Below, one piece after another: positions 11,650 to 23,524 of a stretch of DNA of 64,000 nt (the stretch's first letter is position 1; each line of letters begins with the position of its first letter). The position numbers were made by a program, and so were the translations under genes. Source of the stretch: Symsagittifera roscoffensis (lineage: Eukaryota > Xenacoelomorpha > Acoela > Convolutidae); NCBI RefSeq assembly GCF_963678635.1, contig NC_087066.1:57244312-57308311 (forward strand). The letters run 5' to 3'. The notes beneath the pieces were generated by a model, which saw nothing but the letters and a program-made list of their open reading frames with translations, was not told the DNA's origin and did no database searches.

Positions 11650-13780
11650 AGAAAATTAATTGCAAGTTTTGGCCCCTAGTGTTTTTTTCGCAAGCTGGAG
11701 GATCATTTTAAACAGCATTTTCCACAATTTTTTGTTGTTTAAGTTGGAACTCATCAGGGGATGGGGTGCCCCAGTTTTAGGATAGGGGAAGAACTTCCAG
11801 GAGCGCTGGCTATATATTAAGATAGAGAATATGTTTCCTAAGGTTTTAAGATAGGTTATAGGTTTCCCCGTTAAGATACCAAGTTTGAGATGATAAGTTT
11901 CAGAAAAGTTTCGTCTTCCAATTCAGCCATGTTTTAAGTTACTGTTTAATTTTTTCCATGTGCTTGTAATAGAAAAACAATTTATTAAGAAACAGAAAAG
12001 ATTGCCCAATGTAATTAACAAGTTTCAGATGGTAAGTGTCAAAAAAAGTTACTTTTTCTGATGCCCAATTTTGCCGTGTGCTTAAGTTAGAGTAAAGATT
12101 TTCTCATGGATTAATATTGGCAATAAGACTTCCATGTACAAAGAGCTGGTTAAGATGATGTTTCAAAATGCAATTTTTTAGGATCATGATAAGAAAATGG
12201 TACCAAAAACTGAGTGTTTGGTGCAGAAATCTCAAGTTTTGAAAAACCTAAATTCTTTAAAAAAATATCAAATTTTTGGCAAAATGTTTTGATTGCTTCT
12301 CTCAGTAACCATACTTAATAAATATCAATGAATTTTGGTTTTTAGAGTATAAAAGAAGCCAATTAGAACTAAATGGTAGCTTTGGAAGACACAATAAGAT
12401 TTAGCCTAATTTGAGCTAAAGGATGTGATATATAGTGAACTAAAAATCTGAATCAAAGCTCATATTAGCTATAACTATCCAAAAATCCAAATGGAATGTA
12501 TCTTAAACCTCATTTTACTTCAGAAAAATTGCGGAAACAACCCTAATTATGAAAATAAAATGCGACACTATTTATTTAAAACTTGGCAACTGTACAAAAA
12601 TCTCAATCTTACAACTTTCATATGTGTGTTTTCAGGGTTTTTTTGTCCGGGTGAAGACAAAATTGCTTAATGAAATCATTTGCTTTGATTATTGATAGCA
12701 ATAATTATTGAAATTGGCTTTAAAAAAATCAAATTTGCATCTTTCTCGGTTTTTTGTCAATTATTAAAATCAAAACGAATTCTGAAAAATTTATATATTC
12801 TTGATTAATTGAAACAAACTACTACTTTATCCAAATTTTAAATACATTTATCATTCTGGTATTCAAGAAAAGACAAATTGGAGGAAATAATCAGAGACAT
12901 TTGTTGAAAATTATAACTGTTTTTTGTCAAAACTCCTTCAATTTTGTTGGAAGTATACACTCTTTCTCAAAATCAACAGTTTTCCTGCTTATTCATTAGA
13001 ATTAGTACCGAATTGATCTTAGTAAAAGCCAAAAACAAGCCTATTGGTATAGGGTTATATTTCAACTAAAACTTCTTCGTATCTGTTCATAATCTATCTT
13101 CTGCTTCAACAACCTTAATTATCCAGATTTTCCAAGGATGATTTAAGTTATTTTCTACTTTCTGTTTTTTAATATTTTCTTGCTGTTGAACTCATTTTGC
13201 TTAAAATTTTAGACAGAACCCTGGAATTTAGGGCGGAATAGTATCAGTTAAACGAACAATTTGCAGGCAGAGGTATAATTAGCGTTAAACCTCAAGCGTT
13301 TGTAATAACTTTGTAACTTGTAACATTGTAACTTTAAACCTCAGGCGTTTTAAACCCCAAAAACTTTGTAACTTGTGCAAGTTTATATTTTTTAGAGAAA
13401 ATTCTCTAATCGAGAATTTTTGCGACCAATAAGTTTTTATTCTCTTGAAAATTATTCCTAAATTCAATTTTTTTCCTGATGTTTGTCCGTATCAGAAATG
13501 CTGGTATTTTATAATCTAAATTGGTGCAAAATGATCTCAAAACTCTCAAAGAATTATATTCAACTTTGAATTGTCAAAAACGTCATTTTATTTTTTTTTC
13601 AGTGATGACATCTCTGTTCATTTTTATTCAGTGACGACATCTCAAAAATCAAGGAAAAGACCAAACAGAATTAAGCTTTAATTTTCATGGAACTTTCAAC
13701 CGTTTTAATGTCAACTAATCAGAATCACGCTTCACAACAAAAAACTAACAGGATCATCTTCAATGTCACCATTCTACCGT
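11650..13780. repeat. Repeat family X, copy 4
   Basis: Near-full X, with the unoccupied Polinton-site paralogue CTCATATTAGC at 12459-12469. No coding region supported. Confidence 0.6.
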
Positions 13781-14289
13781 TCTCCTTATTTTTTTTTGAA
13801 AATACTTAGAATTGAATTGTGATAGGTGTTTATTTCAAACATTAATAACGTTTTCGAGAGAGATAACTTTCTGGCTGAAAAACAAGTTTTTGTTATTATC
13901 ACCAACAAAATCTTTTGTTTCAAGAATTTTTTTCCTTTATTATAATTTTTTTCAAAAATTATGTAATACAATTATACGATGTAATACGATTATGTTACAC
14001 TCAAATGTAACCAATCAAAACCTCAAACTATGAACAAATTTTTGAAAACTACGAATGAAATACAGCAATTTCAAAAAAGTTTCATAAAGTTTTCAACTAA
14101 AATAAAATTCTCGTTCAAAATGAAATCCAAATAAAACAAATTTTTTATGAAAACAGCAGCAAAGTTTTATTTTTTGTAAGCATAAGAAGAACAGTGAATT
14201 AAATTTTGCATCATCTTTTTTTTCAATTGGAATTAGATGGTTTGTTTCTTCAGATATTCTCTTGAGAATGCAAAGTTCTAAATCATTTC
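13781..14289. other. A+T-rich spacer, no gene seen
   Basis: Very A+T-rich. Part of it (about 13990-14200) resembles 44150-44340, 50810-51020 and 55130-55320 (strings such as aaaccaatcaaatgtaac and aacagcagaa). Both strands carry 60-70-codon open stretches rich in Lys, Phe, Ile and Asn; these are not kept between copies. Confidence 0.4.
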
Positions 14290-14820
14290 TCAAAACAGTC
14301 ATTTGTAGTTAAACGATCTTTTGTAAGCAAATGAAAATTATAAAGGTGTCATAGACATATAATTTCATTCGAAATATTTTTTTTTCACTTGAAATTAATG
14401 AAAACCTGTAATTTTTTCTCGAAGGTGACTTAGACATAGCTACTAAGACATCTTCTCTAAGTTTTCAACATCTTCTATTCTCTAGTTCTCTCCATTTTGA
14501 AGGACCTATGACTTTTTGCTCACTAGACTCAGAGATTTTTTTAAAATTTGAATTATTTTATAGATTTGGTACCATTTTCAAACTGGTGTCATAATTCGCC
14601 CGTTCTATTATGATTGGCTGGGGTGTATTTCCGCTTCTTCTACAATTTTTATTCATGTTGGTGGTTGAGTTAGAATAAAATGAACAGCAGGAGATTTTCA
14701 AATAAACTGAAATGTTATCTGTTCAGCTTTTTCTTAGCTTATTACCAGCTAAAATTAGGTTTTAGTTATATTCTTTAAAACGCCCAAAAAAATTGATCTG
14801 CTTCAAAATTTTTATTTACT
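14290..14820. repeat. Spacer repeat S, copy 4
   Basis: Best-preserved S copy. Contains ATTATGATTGGCT at about 14611 and TTATTACCAGCTAAAA near the end, both kept in the other copies. Confidence 0.5.
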
Positions 14821-15810
14821 TCTTTCAGTCATTTTGATTGAAAAAGAGAACAATTTGTCTCCTCAAAATAGTTGACATTGATTGTTTAAAAGCGGTTTTG
14901 TATAATCAAAAATTTTGTTGGCCTGAAGCTAATTTTGAACAATTTTCTGAAATTTTCTAATTTTGTACAAGTTTCCTCGAATTTCATTTTTCACAGTGCT
15001 GACTGAGCATGTTCCTTTAATTTTGAAAACAAAAAAAGCAAAATATACAAATCGACTTGATTTTTTGTCAATCCTATCAACTTGTTAGGAAAGAGTTAAG
15101 GACTTTTTATAAAATTGTAGGAGTTTTTGTAGAGATTTTATCATTTAGAAGTTTTTAGTTGTTAATGATTAATAATACCGTTTTCTCTGGTGGAAATAAT
15201 CTAAAACTTTCCTTGCTCTAAGAAAGTTAATTTGTAATGATATCATTTTCTCAGGTGGAATCTTTTAGGGCTAATTGTTTTGGAAAAGTAAAAATTTTGG
15301 ATTTTTTCATGATTTTTCCAAAACATTCAAATAACTTAGATTTAGTTTCAAAAAAAACAGTCAACCCTATATTTGGGTACTGTGAGGGTACTCACAATGG
15401 CTGAAAATTTTGAGTCCAAATGCGACTGCTCAATTGCTTTTAGTTTTAGTAAGATGCACTTTTTTTTGGTATTTCAAAGGACTACGCAAAAACCCAATTT
15501 CTCTTTTTCTTATGAAAATGCAAAAAATTAAAAGTTCATTCTAAAAATTTTTTGACGTAATACTTAGAAATGTTTTTATATAGATGACTTCGACCGCAAT
15601 TTTTTATATTAATTTAACGTTTTTCTGTTGATTTTGATATGTGCGCAAAAAATGATCAAGTTTCTTAAAGTGCGTGCAAGCTTTTAGCGCTAATTTAAGT
15701 TGTCTTCTAATTGCTTTTCAATCAAACGGACTGTTTTACCCTGAGCTTCTCATTTTTTCTCAAAATTAAATTAAAATTGATAAAATTAGTTAATTACAAA
15801 GAACGCAATA
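14821..15810. repeat. Repeat family Y, left part, copy 1
   Basis: A+T-rich repeat with copies at 18731-20010, 45390-46865 and 58170-59670. It includes a direct match (tttttggtatttcaaagg, then actacgcaaaaacccaa) to a non-coding stretch of the Polinton at about 38.49-38.60 kb. No gene seen. Confidence 0.5.
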
Positions 15811-15814
15811 AAAA

Positions 15815-16186
15815 TCAAGAATGAAGTTTGCACAAAAAATCATAATCAAACAGCTGAAGAGAACTCTGGAGGTTCTCTATAGAATGCAGAGATGGTCGAG
15901 GTTCCACCGCTGGTGTTTGTTGTTGTGGTGTGTTTCGCGGCGTCAGTTTTTCTGAGAAGCCCTCATTTTCATCTTTTGCAATGGGGTATGAAAAAAACGG
16001 TGACTGGTCGAGCCACGTACCTAGAGTCAAGAATCTCGGGATAATTCATTCCCAAATGCTCAAAATTTTCCTCAATGATTTGCATTGATCCTCGTTAGTT
16101 TTCTGTGATGGATACTTGCATCATTGTTTGTTGAAATCCCTTCGCATCACTCCCATCATGTGCCAGAATTGGATTGGGATGTTCAT
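15815..16186 (-). pseudogene. Unrecognised coding-like relic U, copy 1
   Basis: A minus-strand frame (stop 15815-15817) contains KLTPRNTPQQQTPAVEPRPS and ends in SLQLFDYDFLCKLHS. The Pro/Gln-rich composition is unlike chance frames in such A+T-rich DNA. Upstream, after a possible splice donor (AGGTACGTGG near 16020), another piece reads MNIPIQFWHMM from 16184-16186. Five copies exist (20019, 23150, 46867, 59675), but they are recent duplicates, so their similarity does not prove selection. No family recognised. Confidence 0.3.
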
Positions 16187-16199
16187 TCGGGCTAACTAT

Positions 16200-17100
16200 A
16201 CTCCAGAGACTGTTTTTGTCGCACTTGAATTTGTACTAGATCAAGCAAAATTTCTATAGAGAACATGAGGTTGCTGTTTTGCACTGAGAAGAACATTTTG
16301 ATCAATAGTTTGAATAGAAGATACAGAGTAAAAACGAGAATAATGACTGGTACAGAGTTTTGCTCAGATAGAAAGATACAGAAAATTACATCAATTAAAC
16401 CATTTTGAGTAATAAAATGAGTAAAAGATACAGACAAAAAACCAGAACTATGACTGATTTAGAGCTGAGAGAGGAGTAGGTTTACGATATATCATTTGAA
16501 ATTGAATTGTGTTTACTTAAGATAGAGGATTTTTAATTAAAATGTACGGGTTCAACCAAGTTTTTTTCCTTTTTGAGCAAAATATTGATATTCAACATTA
16601 AGTTATCTTCTAAATGTTTTTTAAATCAAATGGACTGTTTTACCCTGAGCTTATTGTTATATATCGACACCGTCATGATTTCGATATTCGATATTGACCG
16701 ACTCCATTAAATCGAATTCCCTGGGCAGAGATGGTTAAAAGCTTGCGAAGCTCTGTTTAGACGCTTGCCAGTCGTCTTAGAATCTAGCTTTTTTATCCGT
16801 CGGTATGTACTTCCAGGCGAATTTTACAGAACTTCAGAACATTTCAAGAGCCGTTCTCTATTTTCAGGCGCTAATAAGGGTATCTCAGGGTTTGCGAACC
16901 TCGCATCTAAATAGACTGCTGAAACTTTTGCAGTTTTTTTGGTTTGACATTTTTCAAGATTTTTCCAAAACAATCGAATAACTTAGATTTAGTTTAAAAA
17001 ACAATCAACCCTATATTTGGGTCCTGTGAGGGTACTCACAATGACTGAAAGTCTTGAGTCCAAATGAGACTGCTCAATTGCTTTTTTTTCGAGAGGTGAA
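16200..17100. repeat. Repeat family Y, right part, copy 1
   Basis: Contains an imperfect internal repeat of about 0.1 kb (GATACAGAGTAAAAACGAG and GATACAGACAAAAAACCAG, each followed by atgactg and a short A+T tract). It also holds a stretch with TCGATATTCGATATTGACC and isolated higher-G+C strings. The GATACAG segment is matched inside the Polinton at about 39.06-39.24 kb. No coding region supported. Confidence 0.5.
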
Positions 17101-17360
17101 GTTTTAAGAAAATAAGATAATTACATAAATAGCAAATAATTAAAAAGTAGCATTGGAGAACAATTACACAAAACTGTTCAAAAAATGAGATTTTCTTTCA
17201 TTTTTCGTCAAAATTTGAAAACATGATAAAGTTTAGCCTAACTTGAGCTAGGTTATGTGACATATAGTGACCTAAACATTAAAAAAAAACACTTTAGTGC
17301 GGAATAATAGTTTATAGTTTTGAGCCAAAAAAAGTTCAATTAGCAAACATAGAAAACATC
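17100..17360. repeat. Fragment of repeat X, left part
   Basis: Matches the X segment that ends just before the CTCATA site (tttctttcatttttcgtcaaaatttgaaaac, then tagtgacctaaa). It breaks at about 17280 and continues into the 3' side of gene Z. Confidence 0.45.
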
Positions 17361-17368
17361 ACCAAGCA

Positions 17369-17765
17369 TTACTGAATTTTACAATTATCAGCGAACCTGA
17401 AATCTCCCAAAATGCTACACAGTTGTTTGAATTCTTTCAAAGTATAGTTGACACAGGCACTTTGCTTCATTCCATCATTCTCTTCTGCAGTGAAGAGTTG
17501 AATCTGAATGTAAGGTGTTTTGTTCACATTGCACTCTTGATTGTGACACACACATTCCTCCTGTCACATGTTGCTATTTCATAAACTCTGTTACAGATGT
17601 CGAGCACCGTATCAAAATATGATTTTTTGCGAGATTTGGCATCATAAATAGGTTCGAGTCCAAGCTTTTCAGCATCACGAGCAACGGAATTATGTATTGC
17701 TGATTTCCTTTTGCCTACTCTTTCTTTTTCACCAAGATAGATTTTCTGGGACTTTTTGAGTTGTC
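17369..17765 (-). pseudogene. Gene Z relic, copy b (C-terminal half)
   Basis: Unrecognised gene. One minus-strand frame reads KSAIHNSVARDAEKLGLEP, then LDICNRVYEIATCDRRNV. After a frameshift at about 17530 it reads PYIQIQLFTAEEND and ends FRFADNCKIQ with a stop. The same order of blocks (AIQNTVA, AENLGLEP, YEIAT, IQIRLFTA, C-terminal NCKVQ) recurs at 44.5, 51.2 and 56.0 kb and in a more distant form inside the Polinton at 32.3 and 37.1 kb. Globular, charged, no membrane segment. In this copy its N-terminal part is fused to V by a deletion, giving an open stretch across the join (17524-17907). Confidence 0.45.
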
Positions 17766-17769
17766 CTTT

Positions 17770-18197
17770 TTCATTTTCATTAGTTGTCAGGGTTCTGTGC
17801 AAAGGGAATATGTAAGCTTCGTGATAAAACAATCGCCTGTCATTAAATGATTTCATAGTAGTTTGCACTGATAAATCGTTGACAACTACGCTTTGGTTCA
17901 GCAACATCTAATTGGAATGAGAAAAAAATCCAATTTACAAATAAATACGAAATTTTATTGAATGTGTATAAAGACAAAAAAAAGGTAATCGAAACAAAAA
18001 TTGAGTTGATTTCCGAGTTCGTGGTCACTTTCTTCTACGTGTACCCTATCATGTTTTTTTCTCAACAGAGATAAATTTTTCTCTTGAATCATTTTCATTT
18101 CTTTCTTGTACCATCTATCACGAATTGTTTCAATCTTTTTCCAGTCATGCAAGGTTATTCTTGGGGGTTTGTAACACATCTTCGGAAACTCAATCAT
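17770..18197 (-). pseudogene. Gene V relic, copy b
   Basis: The first piece starts at 18195-18197 (MIEF, CYKPPRITLHDWKKIETIRD) and runs to a Lys/Asp-rich stretch near 18030. An A+T-rich gap ends in caattag at about 17911, where the second piece begins (VAEPKRSCQRFISA in one frame, LNQSVVVNDLSVQ in another). The acceptor is conserved in copy a. The usual W gene and the Z N-terminus are deleted here, so V runs directly into Z at about 17770. Confidence 0.35.
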
Positions 18198-21100
18198 TTC
18201 TCAAAACAGTCATTTGTAGTTAAACGATCTTTTGTAAGCAAATGAAAATTATAAAGGTGTCATAGACATATAATTTCATTCGAAATATTTTTTTTTCACT
18301 TGAAATTAATGAAAACCTGTAATTTTTTCTCGAAGGTGACTTGGACATAGCTACTAAGACATCTTCTCTAAGTTTTCAACATCTTCTATTCTCTAGTTCT
18401 CTCCATTTTGAAGGACCTATGACTTTTTGCTCACTAGACTCAGAGATTTTTTTTAAATTTGAATTATTTTATAGATTTGGTACCATTTTCAAACTGGTGT
18501 CATAATTCGCCCGTTCTATTATGATTGGCTGGGGTGTATTTCCGCTTCTTCTACAATTTTTGTTCATTTTGGTGGTTGAATTAGAAAAAAATGAACAGCA
18601 GGAGGTTTTCAAATAAACTGAAATGTTATCTGTTCAGCTTTTTCTTAGCTTATTACCAGCTAAAACTAGGTTTTAGTTCCATTCTTTAAAACGCCCAAAA
18701 AAATTGATCTGCTTCAAAATTTTTATTTACTTATTTCAGTCATTTTGATTGAAAAAGAGAACAGTTTGTCTCTTCAAAACAGTTGACATTGATTGTTTAA
18801 AAGAGGTTTTGTATAATAAAACTTTGTTGGCCTGAAGCTAATTTTGAACAATTTTCTGAAATTTTCTAATTTTGTACAAGTTTCCTCGAATTTCATTTTT
18901 CACAGTGCTGACTGAGCATGTTCCTTTAATTTTGAAAACGAAAAAAGCAAAATATATAAAATCGACTTGTTTTTTTGTCAATCCTATCAACTTGTTAGGA
19001 AAGAGTTAAGGTCTTTTTATAAAATTGTAGGAGTTTTTGTAGAGATTTTATCATTTAGAAGTTTTTAGTTGTTAATGATTAATAATATCGTTTTCTCTGG
19101 TGGAAATAATCTAAAACTTGCCTTGCTCTAAGAAAGTTAATTTGTAATGATATCATTTTCTCAGGTGGAATCTTTTAGCGCTAATTGTTTTGGAAAAGTA
19201 AAAATTTTGGAATTTTTCATGATTTTTCCAAAACATTCAAATAACTTAGATTTAGTTTAAAAAAAAACAGTCAACCCTATATTTGGGTACTGTGAGGGTA
19301 CTCACAATGGCTTAAAATCTTGAGTCCAAATGCGACTGCTCAATTGCTTTTAGTTTTAGTAAGATGCACTTTTTTCTTGGTTTTTTCAAAGGACTACGCA
19401 AAAACCCAATTTCTCTTTTCCTTATGAAAATGCGTAAAATTAAAAGTTCATTCTAAAAATTTTTTGACAAGATACTTAGAAATTTTTATATAGATGACTT
19501 CGACCGCAATTTCTTATATTAATTTAACGTTTTTCTGTTGATTTTGATCAACAGACTTGAAAATTATGGTTCTCATATTAACTAAAATTAATTGAAGGAA
19601 CTCGAAAAATTTTTAAATTAAGAGTGCAAGAAAAACTGAACTGATTTTTTTAGAAGATGCCAGAATTGTTTCAATTTTTTCTAAATTATGCGGAAACTGT
19701 TTTATTTTTTTTCCGACAAGATGCGAGAAGGGCTTGTCATTTTTTGACAAATTGCAAAAATTTTTCCATTTTTCTGACATTACTCAAACACCATCTAGTA
19801 TTTTCACTTGTGTGCCAGTTTTCTATTGTTTTTTTTCTGATATGTGCGCAAAAAAAAGATCAAGTTTCATAAAGTGCGTGCAAGCTTGTAGCGCTAATTT
19901 AAGTTGTCTTCTGATTGCTTTTCAATCAAACGGACTGTTTTACCCTGAGCTTCTCATTTTTTCTCAAAATTAAATTAAAATTGATAAAATAAGTTAATTA
20001 CAAAGAACGCAATAAAAATCAAGAATGAAGTTTGCACAAAAAATCATAATCAAACAGCTGAAGAGAACTCTGGAGGTTCTCTATAGAATGCAGAGATGGT
20101 CGAGGTTCCATCGCTGGTGTTTGTTGTTGTGGTGTGTTTCGCGGCGTCAGTTTTTCTGAGAAGCCCTCACCTTCATCTTTTGCAATGGGGTTTTCGGCTG
20201 ATCTTGCTTCGCCCCTATGAAAAAAACGGTGACTGGTCGAGCCACGCACCTAGAGTCAAGAATCTCGGGATAATTCATTCCTAAATGCTCAAAACTTTCC
20301 TCAATGATTTGCATTGATCCTCGCTAGTTTTCTGTGATGGATACTTGCATCATATGATGTTTGTTGAAATCCCTTCAATCACTCCCATCATGTGCCAGAA
20401 TTGGATTGGGATGTTCATTCGGGCTAACTATACTCCAGAGACTGTTTTTGTCGCACTTGAATTTGTACTAGATCAAGCAAATTTTCTATAGAGAACATGA
20501 GGTTGCTGTTTTCACTGAGAAGAACATTTTTATCAATAGTTTGAGTAGAAGATACAGAGTAAAAACGAGAATAATGACTGGTAAAGAGTTTTGCTCAGAT
20601 AGAAAGATACAGAAAATTGCATCAATTAAACCATTTTGAGTAATAAAATGAGTAAAAGATACAGACGGAAAACCAGAACTATGACTGATTTAGAGCTGAG
20701 AGAGGAGTAGGTTTACGATATATCATTTGAAATTGAATTGTGTTTACTTAAGATAGAGGATTTTTCAATTAAAATGTATGGGTATAACCAAGTTCATTTC
20801 ATTTTTGAGCAAAATATTGATTTTCAACATCAAGTTGTCTTCTGTTTGTTGTTTCAATCAAATGGACTGTTTTACCCTGAGCTTATTGTTATATTTTGAC
20901 ACCGTCATGATTTCGATATTCATTATTGACCGACTTCATTAAATCGAATTCCCTTGGCAGAGATGGTAAAAAGCATGTGAAGCTCTGTTTAGACGCTAGC
21001 CAGTCGTCTTAGAATCTAGCTTTTTTATCAGTCGGTATGTACTTCCAGGCGAATTTTACAGAATTTCAGAACATTTCAAGAGCCGTTTTCTATTTTCAGG

Positions 21101-21530
21101 CGCTGTTAAGGGTATCTCAGGGTTTGCGAACCTCGCATCTAAATAGACTGCTGAAACTCTGAAACTTGCAGTTTTTGAGGTTTGACATTTTTCAAGATTT
21201 TTCCAAAATATTCGAATAACTTAGATTCAGTTTAAAAAACAATCAACCCTATATTTGGGTCCTGTGAGGGTACTCACAATGACTGAAAGTCTTGAGTCCG
21301 AATGAGATTGCTCAATTGCTTTTATTTTTCGAGAGGTGAAGTTTTAAGAAAATAAGATAAATTCATAAATAGCAAATAATTAAAAAGTAGCATTGGAGAA
21401 CAATTTCACAAAACTGTTCAAAAAAATGGGATTTTCTTTCATTTTTCGTCAAAATTTGAAAACTTGATAAAGTTAAGCCTAACTTGAGCTAGGTTATTTG
21501 ATATATAGTGACCTAAATTTCAAAATCAAA
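18194..21530. repeat. Tandem duplication B, unit 2
   Basis: Second unit of the direct repeat: S copy 5 (18194-18730), Y left (18731-20010), U copy 2, Y right (20430-21310) and an X left fragment (21310-21530). It overlaps tandem duplication C. Confidence 0.7.
20019..20418 (-). pseudogene. Unrecognised coding-like relic U, copy 2
   Basis: The longest U frame (20019-20249) reads HRFFHRGEARSAENPIAK, KLTPRNTPQQQTPAMEPRPS and FDYDFLCKLHS. The upstream piece starts at 20416-20418. Compared with copy 1 it has extra bases (tcggctgatcttgcttcgcc) that copy 1 has lost. Confidence 0.3.
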
Positions 21531-21537
21531 GCTCATA

Positions 21538-22729
21538 AATAGTAGATGTTGGAGGTGATCATGGGGGGGGAGACCTTGAAGACCCTCATGTATTAAGATA
21601 GGTAATAAAACCTTCAGTCATCAACCTGTGTATTAAGATAGGGAATAGAGCCTACAATGTATTAAGATGGAGAAAAGAATTGATAAGATTTCATGATTTG
21701 AGTGTTGGTAAGAGAATGGTAAGAAAAAAAAATTTTTTTTTGGGGTTTTGTGTGGAAATGTATCTAGTTTTTCGCAGAAATCTCGGCGCGCGTTATCTAA
21801 TTGGTAAATATCACAGGATAATTACGTTTAGACTGTGGAGTGAAGTTATTGTGTTTTTATTGTGATGGAAATTCAAAAGTAAGAGTTTTTGGGTATAAAT
21901 TGGGACTTTTTACCAAAAAATTTTTGAAAAAACGTAAAGTTACGATAAGATTTGTTATATTTCGAGCTGTTACCTAATTTATTGGATAATCTGATTTTTG
22001 TAAACATCTACCTGAATCCATAGTAAAACCTAATGAAACCTCAAAAAAAGTCAAATTTTGGAGGAGAAAAGAATAAATTACAAAGAAAATATATAAATCA
22101 CTGCATCGTATTGTAAATTTACTACTAAAATTTACACTTACAAACAAAAAACTATACCTTTATATAAAATTAATTATGAAATTCAAAACATGCAAATCAT
22201 GAATATTATTCAAACTTCTCTGGTAGAATTTAAAAAGAAGAAATGCTGAATAAATTGCGTAAAATCCACACGAGTTATCAGTTTATTGTAGTTTTCTGGG
22301 AACCATTCGCCAAAACTTTTTTGTTAGAAAGGAATAAGTTGTTCTTTTTCGACCCAAGGAATCAGCAAAGTAGTAAGTTTTGTTCAATCAAGCTATTATG
22401 ATATAGTGTTTCCCTTCTATCATTGCTTGGAGCTGAGTTGACGATTGCAAAAGAGCATTTTATTAGTTGGGGTACTTTATCAGAGGGAGGAATTCAGGAA
22501 TTCTTTCAAAAATTTGCAAAAATGAAAAATTATCCATCTTTGCAGTTGTTAGTTGATTGACATCTAAAAACAACAAAAAAATAGATAGCTTGACAATGAA
22601 ATTTAGGATAAAAAACTAAGGTTAGGAATTACATGCATTTAGGTCTTGAGTCTAATGAACACTGTTTTACATTCTAGGTCTAAAAAGTTTCTCGGGTTTC
22701 GACTTAAACAGCAATCAAGGTCTACTTTT
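21538..22729. repeat. Duplicated left end of the Polinton (fragment)
   Basis: Same sequence as 24638-25808, including the terminal AATAGTAGATG, the G-rich block and the end of the protease gene. It is preceded by the same flank with CTCATA at 21532-21537. Because flank and end were copied together in duplication C, it is not an independent insertion. Confidence 0.75.
22250..22560 (-). pseudogene. Protease relic in the duplicated Polinton end
   Basis: Counterpart of the protease fragment at 25291-25660. It is more decayed: the Trp after the expected catalytic His is Tyr, and a stop falls a few codons later (about 22395). The upstream part keeps a readable stretch (KMDNFSFLQIFERIPEFLPL). Confidence 0.5.
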
Positions 22730-23149
22730 AAATTAAGAGTGCAAGAAAAATTGAACTGATTTTCTTTTTAGAAGATACCAGAATTGTTCAATTTTTTCTA
22801 GAATATGCCGAAATTGTTTGATTTTTTTTTCCGACAAGATGCGAGAAGGGCTTTTCATTTTTTGACAAATTGCTAAAATTGTTTCAATTTTTCTGACATT
22901 ACTCAAACACCATCTGGTATTTTCACTTGTGTGCCGTTTTCTATTGTTTTTTTCTTCTGATATGTGCGCAAACAATTATCAAGTTTCTTAAAGTGCGTGC
23001 AAGCTTTTAGCGCTAATTTAAGTTGTCTTCTAATTGCTTTTCAATCAAACGGACTGTTTTACCTTGAGCTTCTCTTTTTTTCTCAAAATTAAATTGAAAG
23101 TGGTGAATTTAGTTAATTACAAAGAACGCAATAAAAATCAAGAATAATT

Positions 23150-23524
23150 TTTGCACAAAAATCATAATCAAAGAGCTGAAGAGAACTCTGGAGGTTCTCT
23201 ATAGAATGCAGAGATGGTCGAGGTTCCATCGCTGGTGTTTGTTGTTGTGGCGTCAGTTTTTCTGAGAAGCCCTCACCTTCATCTTTTGCAATGGGGTTTT
23301 CGGCTGATCTTGCTTCGCCCCTATGAAAAAAACGGTGACTGGTCGAGCCACGCACCTAGAGTCAAGAATCTCGGGATAATTCATTCCTAAATGCTCAAAA
23401 CTTTCCTCAATGATTTGCATTGATCCTCGCTAGTTTTCTGTGATGGATACTTGCATCATATGATGTTTGTTGAAATCCCTTCAATCACTCCCATCATGTG
23501 CCAGAATTGGATTGGGATGTTCAT
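23150..23524 (-). pseudogene. Unrecognised coding-like relic U, copy 3
   Basis: As copy 2, but with a 15-base deletion that removes the RNTPQ part of the Pro/Gln-rich stretch (the frame is kept) and an altered C-terminus. Confidence 0.28.

Larger units (their letters stand above)
10059..13665. repeat. Tandem duplication A, unit 2
   Basis: Second unit of the 3.66 kb direct repeat. Near 13661 it ends differently from unit 1: after ggaaaagac it continues with caaacagaattaagc, as in X copy 1 at about 3590, so a short piece has been deleted. Confidence 0.75.
14283..18190. repeat. Tandem duplication B, unit 1
   Basis: Direct repeat with 18194-21530. The start tttctcaaaacagtcatttg recurs at about 18194, an offset of about 3.91 kb that grows to about 4.20 kb at gene U. 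Unit 1 lacks about 300 bases present in unit 2 (19560-19850). Unit 1 ends with Z and V relics; unit 2 continues into the duplicated Polinton end. Confidence 0.7.
19611..22729. repeat. Tandem duplication C, unit 1
   Basis: About 3.12 kb directly repeated at 22726-25808 (offset 3118 at gene U, 3100 at the Polinton end). It contains Y, U, an X fragment and the first 1.19 kb of the Polinton. The join at about 22726-22729 has tttt shared by both partners, suggesting a microhomology-mediated or slippage event. Confidence 0.78.

Noticed and set aside
21538-22729. A second Polinton insertion
   Set aside because: It shares the flank and target site with the main element and stops at a tandem duplication join; it has no right end.
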